Assembly (NCBI GenBank): GCA_034429695.1
Contig: DAOUGC010000245.1
Span: 1 to 14,961, forward strand
DNA: 14,961 bases
Direction of reading: 5' to 3'
Source of the DNA: DAOUGC01 sp034429695
GTDB taxonomy: Bacteria > Chloroflexota > Anaerolineae > Anaerolineales > Anaerolineaceae
The translations under genes and the position numbers were made by a program. Below, piece after piece: positions 14,741-14,961 of this stretch. How positions within the stretch are numbered: the stretch's first letter is position 1; the number at the start of each line of letters is the position of its first letter. The notes under the pieces are model-generated. The model did not search any database and was not told where the DNA came from. It saw only the letters and a list, made by a program, of their open reading frames with translations.

Positions 14741-14961
14741 GGGTGGGGGAAAAGCAAACACGAATTGCACGAATAGAGTGCTGGACGTTTTGAGTCCGCC
14801 GGTTTCCTCGATGATCGTTCACGTTAAGAACACCCCCTCCGGCCCCGAACGCCGTTCAATGATCATTGCATGGCAAACACCATTGCGGCGTTCGGCTCCA
14901 CCTCCCCCATCGAAAAAACCATCGATGGGGGAGGAGAAGACGCAATCCGGCTTTCGTTCAT
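14741..14961 (+). repeat. Family A repeat, copy 3, cut by the window end
   Basis: Directly abuts copy 2 with a period of 235 bp. The 13-bp stem is at 14901-14913 with 14922-14934 and has an 8-nt loop. The copy runs off the window inside TTCGTTCAT, so the array probably continues. Confidence 0.93.

Noticed and set aside
13821..14961. CRISPR array
   Set aside because: Repeats are long (about 157-235 bp), directly abutting, with no short unique spacers and no cas genes.

Overview
The window looks like chromosomal DNA from a bacterium of the Chloroflexota, most likely Anaerolineae-like. This is inferred from the gene mix: a subtilase with an LPxTG-like tail next to its own sortase, a DUF3048 lipoprotein, glgC, a P2-type Ca2+ ATPase and a Na+-pumping methylmalonyl-CoA decarboxylase. 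GC-rich codons and abundant intergenic repeats fit. No rRNA or marker gene is present, so the assignment is tentative. I saw no tRNA, CRISPR array, transposase or phage gene.

Layout. 1-176: a degenerate repeat remnant and a promoter. 177-3364 (+): a secreted subtilisin-family protease ending in LPVTG-membrane anchor-KRK, overlapped by 4 nt by a sortase gene. These form a coupled substrate/sortase pair. 3380-3413: an intrinsic terminator between convergent transcription units. 3434-6250 (-): a calcium-type P-type ATPase. 6337-7596 (-): glgC, ADP-glucose synthesis. 7597-8133: no gene; the glgC promoter region, a structured repeat and a terminator. 8134-9387 (-): a DUF3048/YerB-like lipoprotein. 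9391-9748: a divergent promoter region. 9749-13237 (+): mmdA-mmdD-mmdC-mmdB, a compact operon for a biotin-dependent sodium pump that decarboxylates methylmalonyl-CoA to propionyl-CoA, closed by a strong terminator. 13394-13756 (+): a small VOC/glyoxalase-fold protein with its own promoter and terminator. 13821-14961: more than 1.1 kb of non-coding DNA made of two interleaved repeat families.

How the parts work together. The protease and sortase should act at the cell surface: the protease is exported, and the sortase probably cleaves it at LPVT-G and attaches it. The mmd operon turns a decarboxylation of propionate fermentation into a Na+ gradient. The Ca2+ ATPase, glgC, DUF3048 and VOC genes are separate housekeeping-type units with no clear functional tie.

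The most unusual material is non-coding. A repeat family of about 235 bp (called A here) carries two stacked hairpins. It occurs as three copies at the right end and as an inverted, rearranged pair upstream of glgC. A second family (B) carries terminator hairpins and 19-nt inverted repeats. Three terminators share the stem pattern GGCGGnnTGG-(7 nt)-CCAnnCCGCC, two of them single-copy gene terminators and one repeated inside B.
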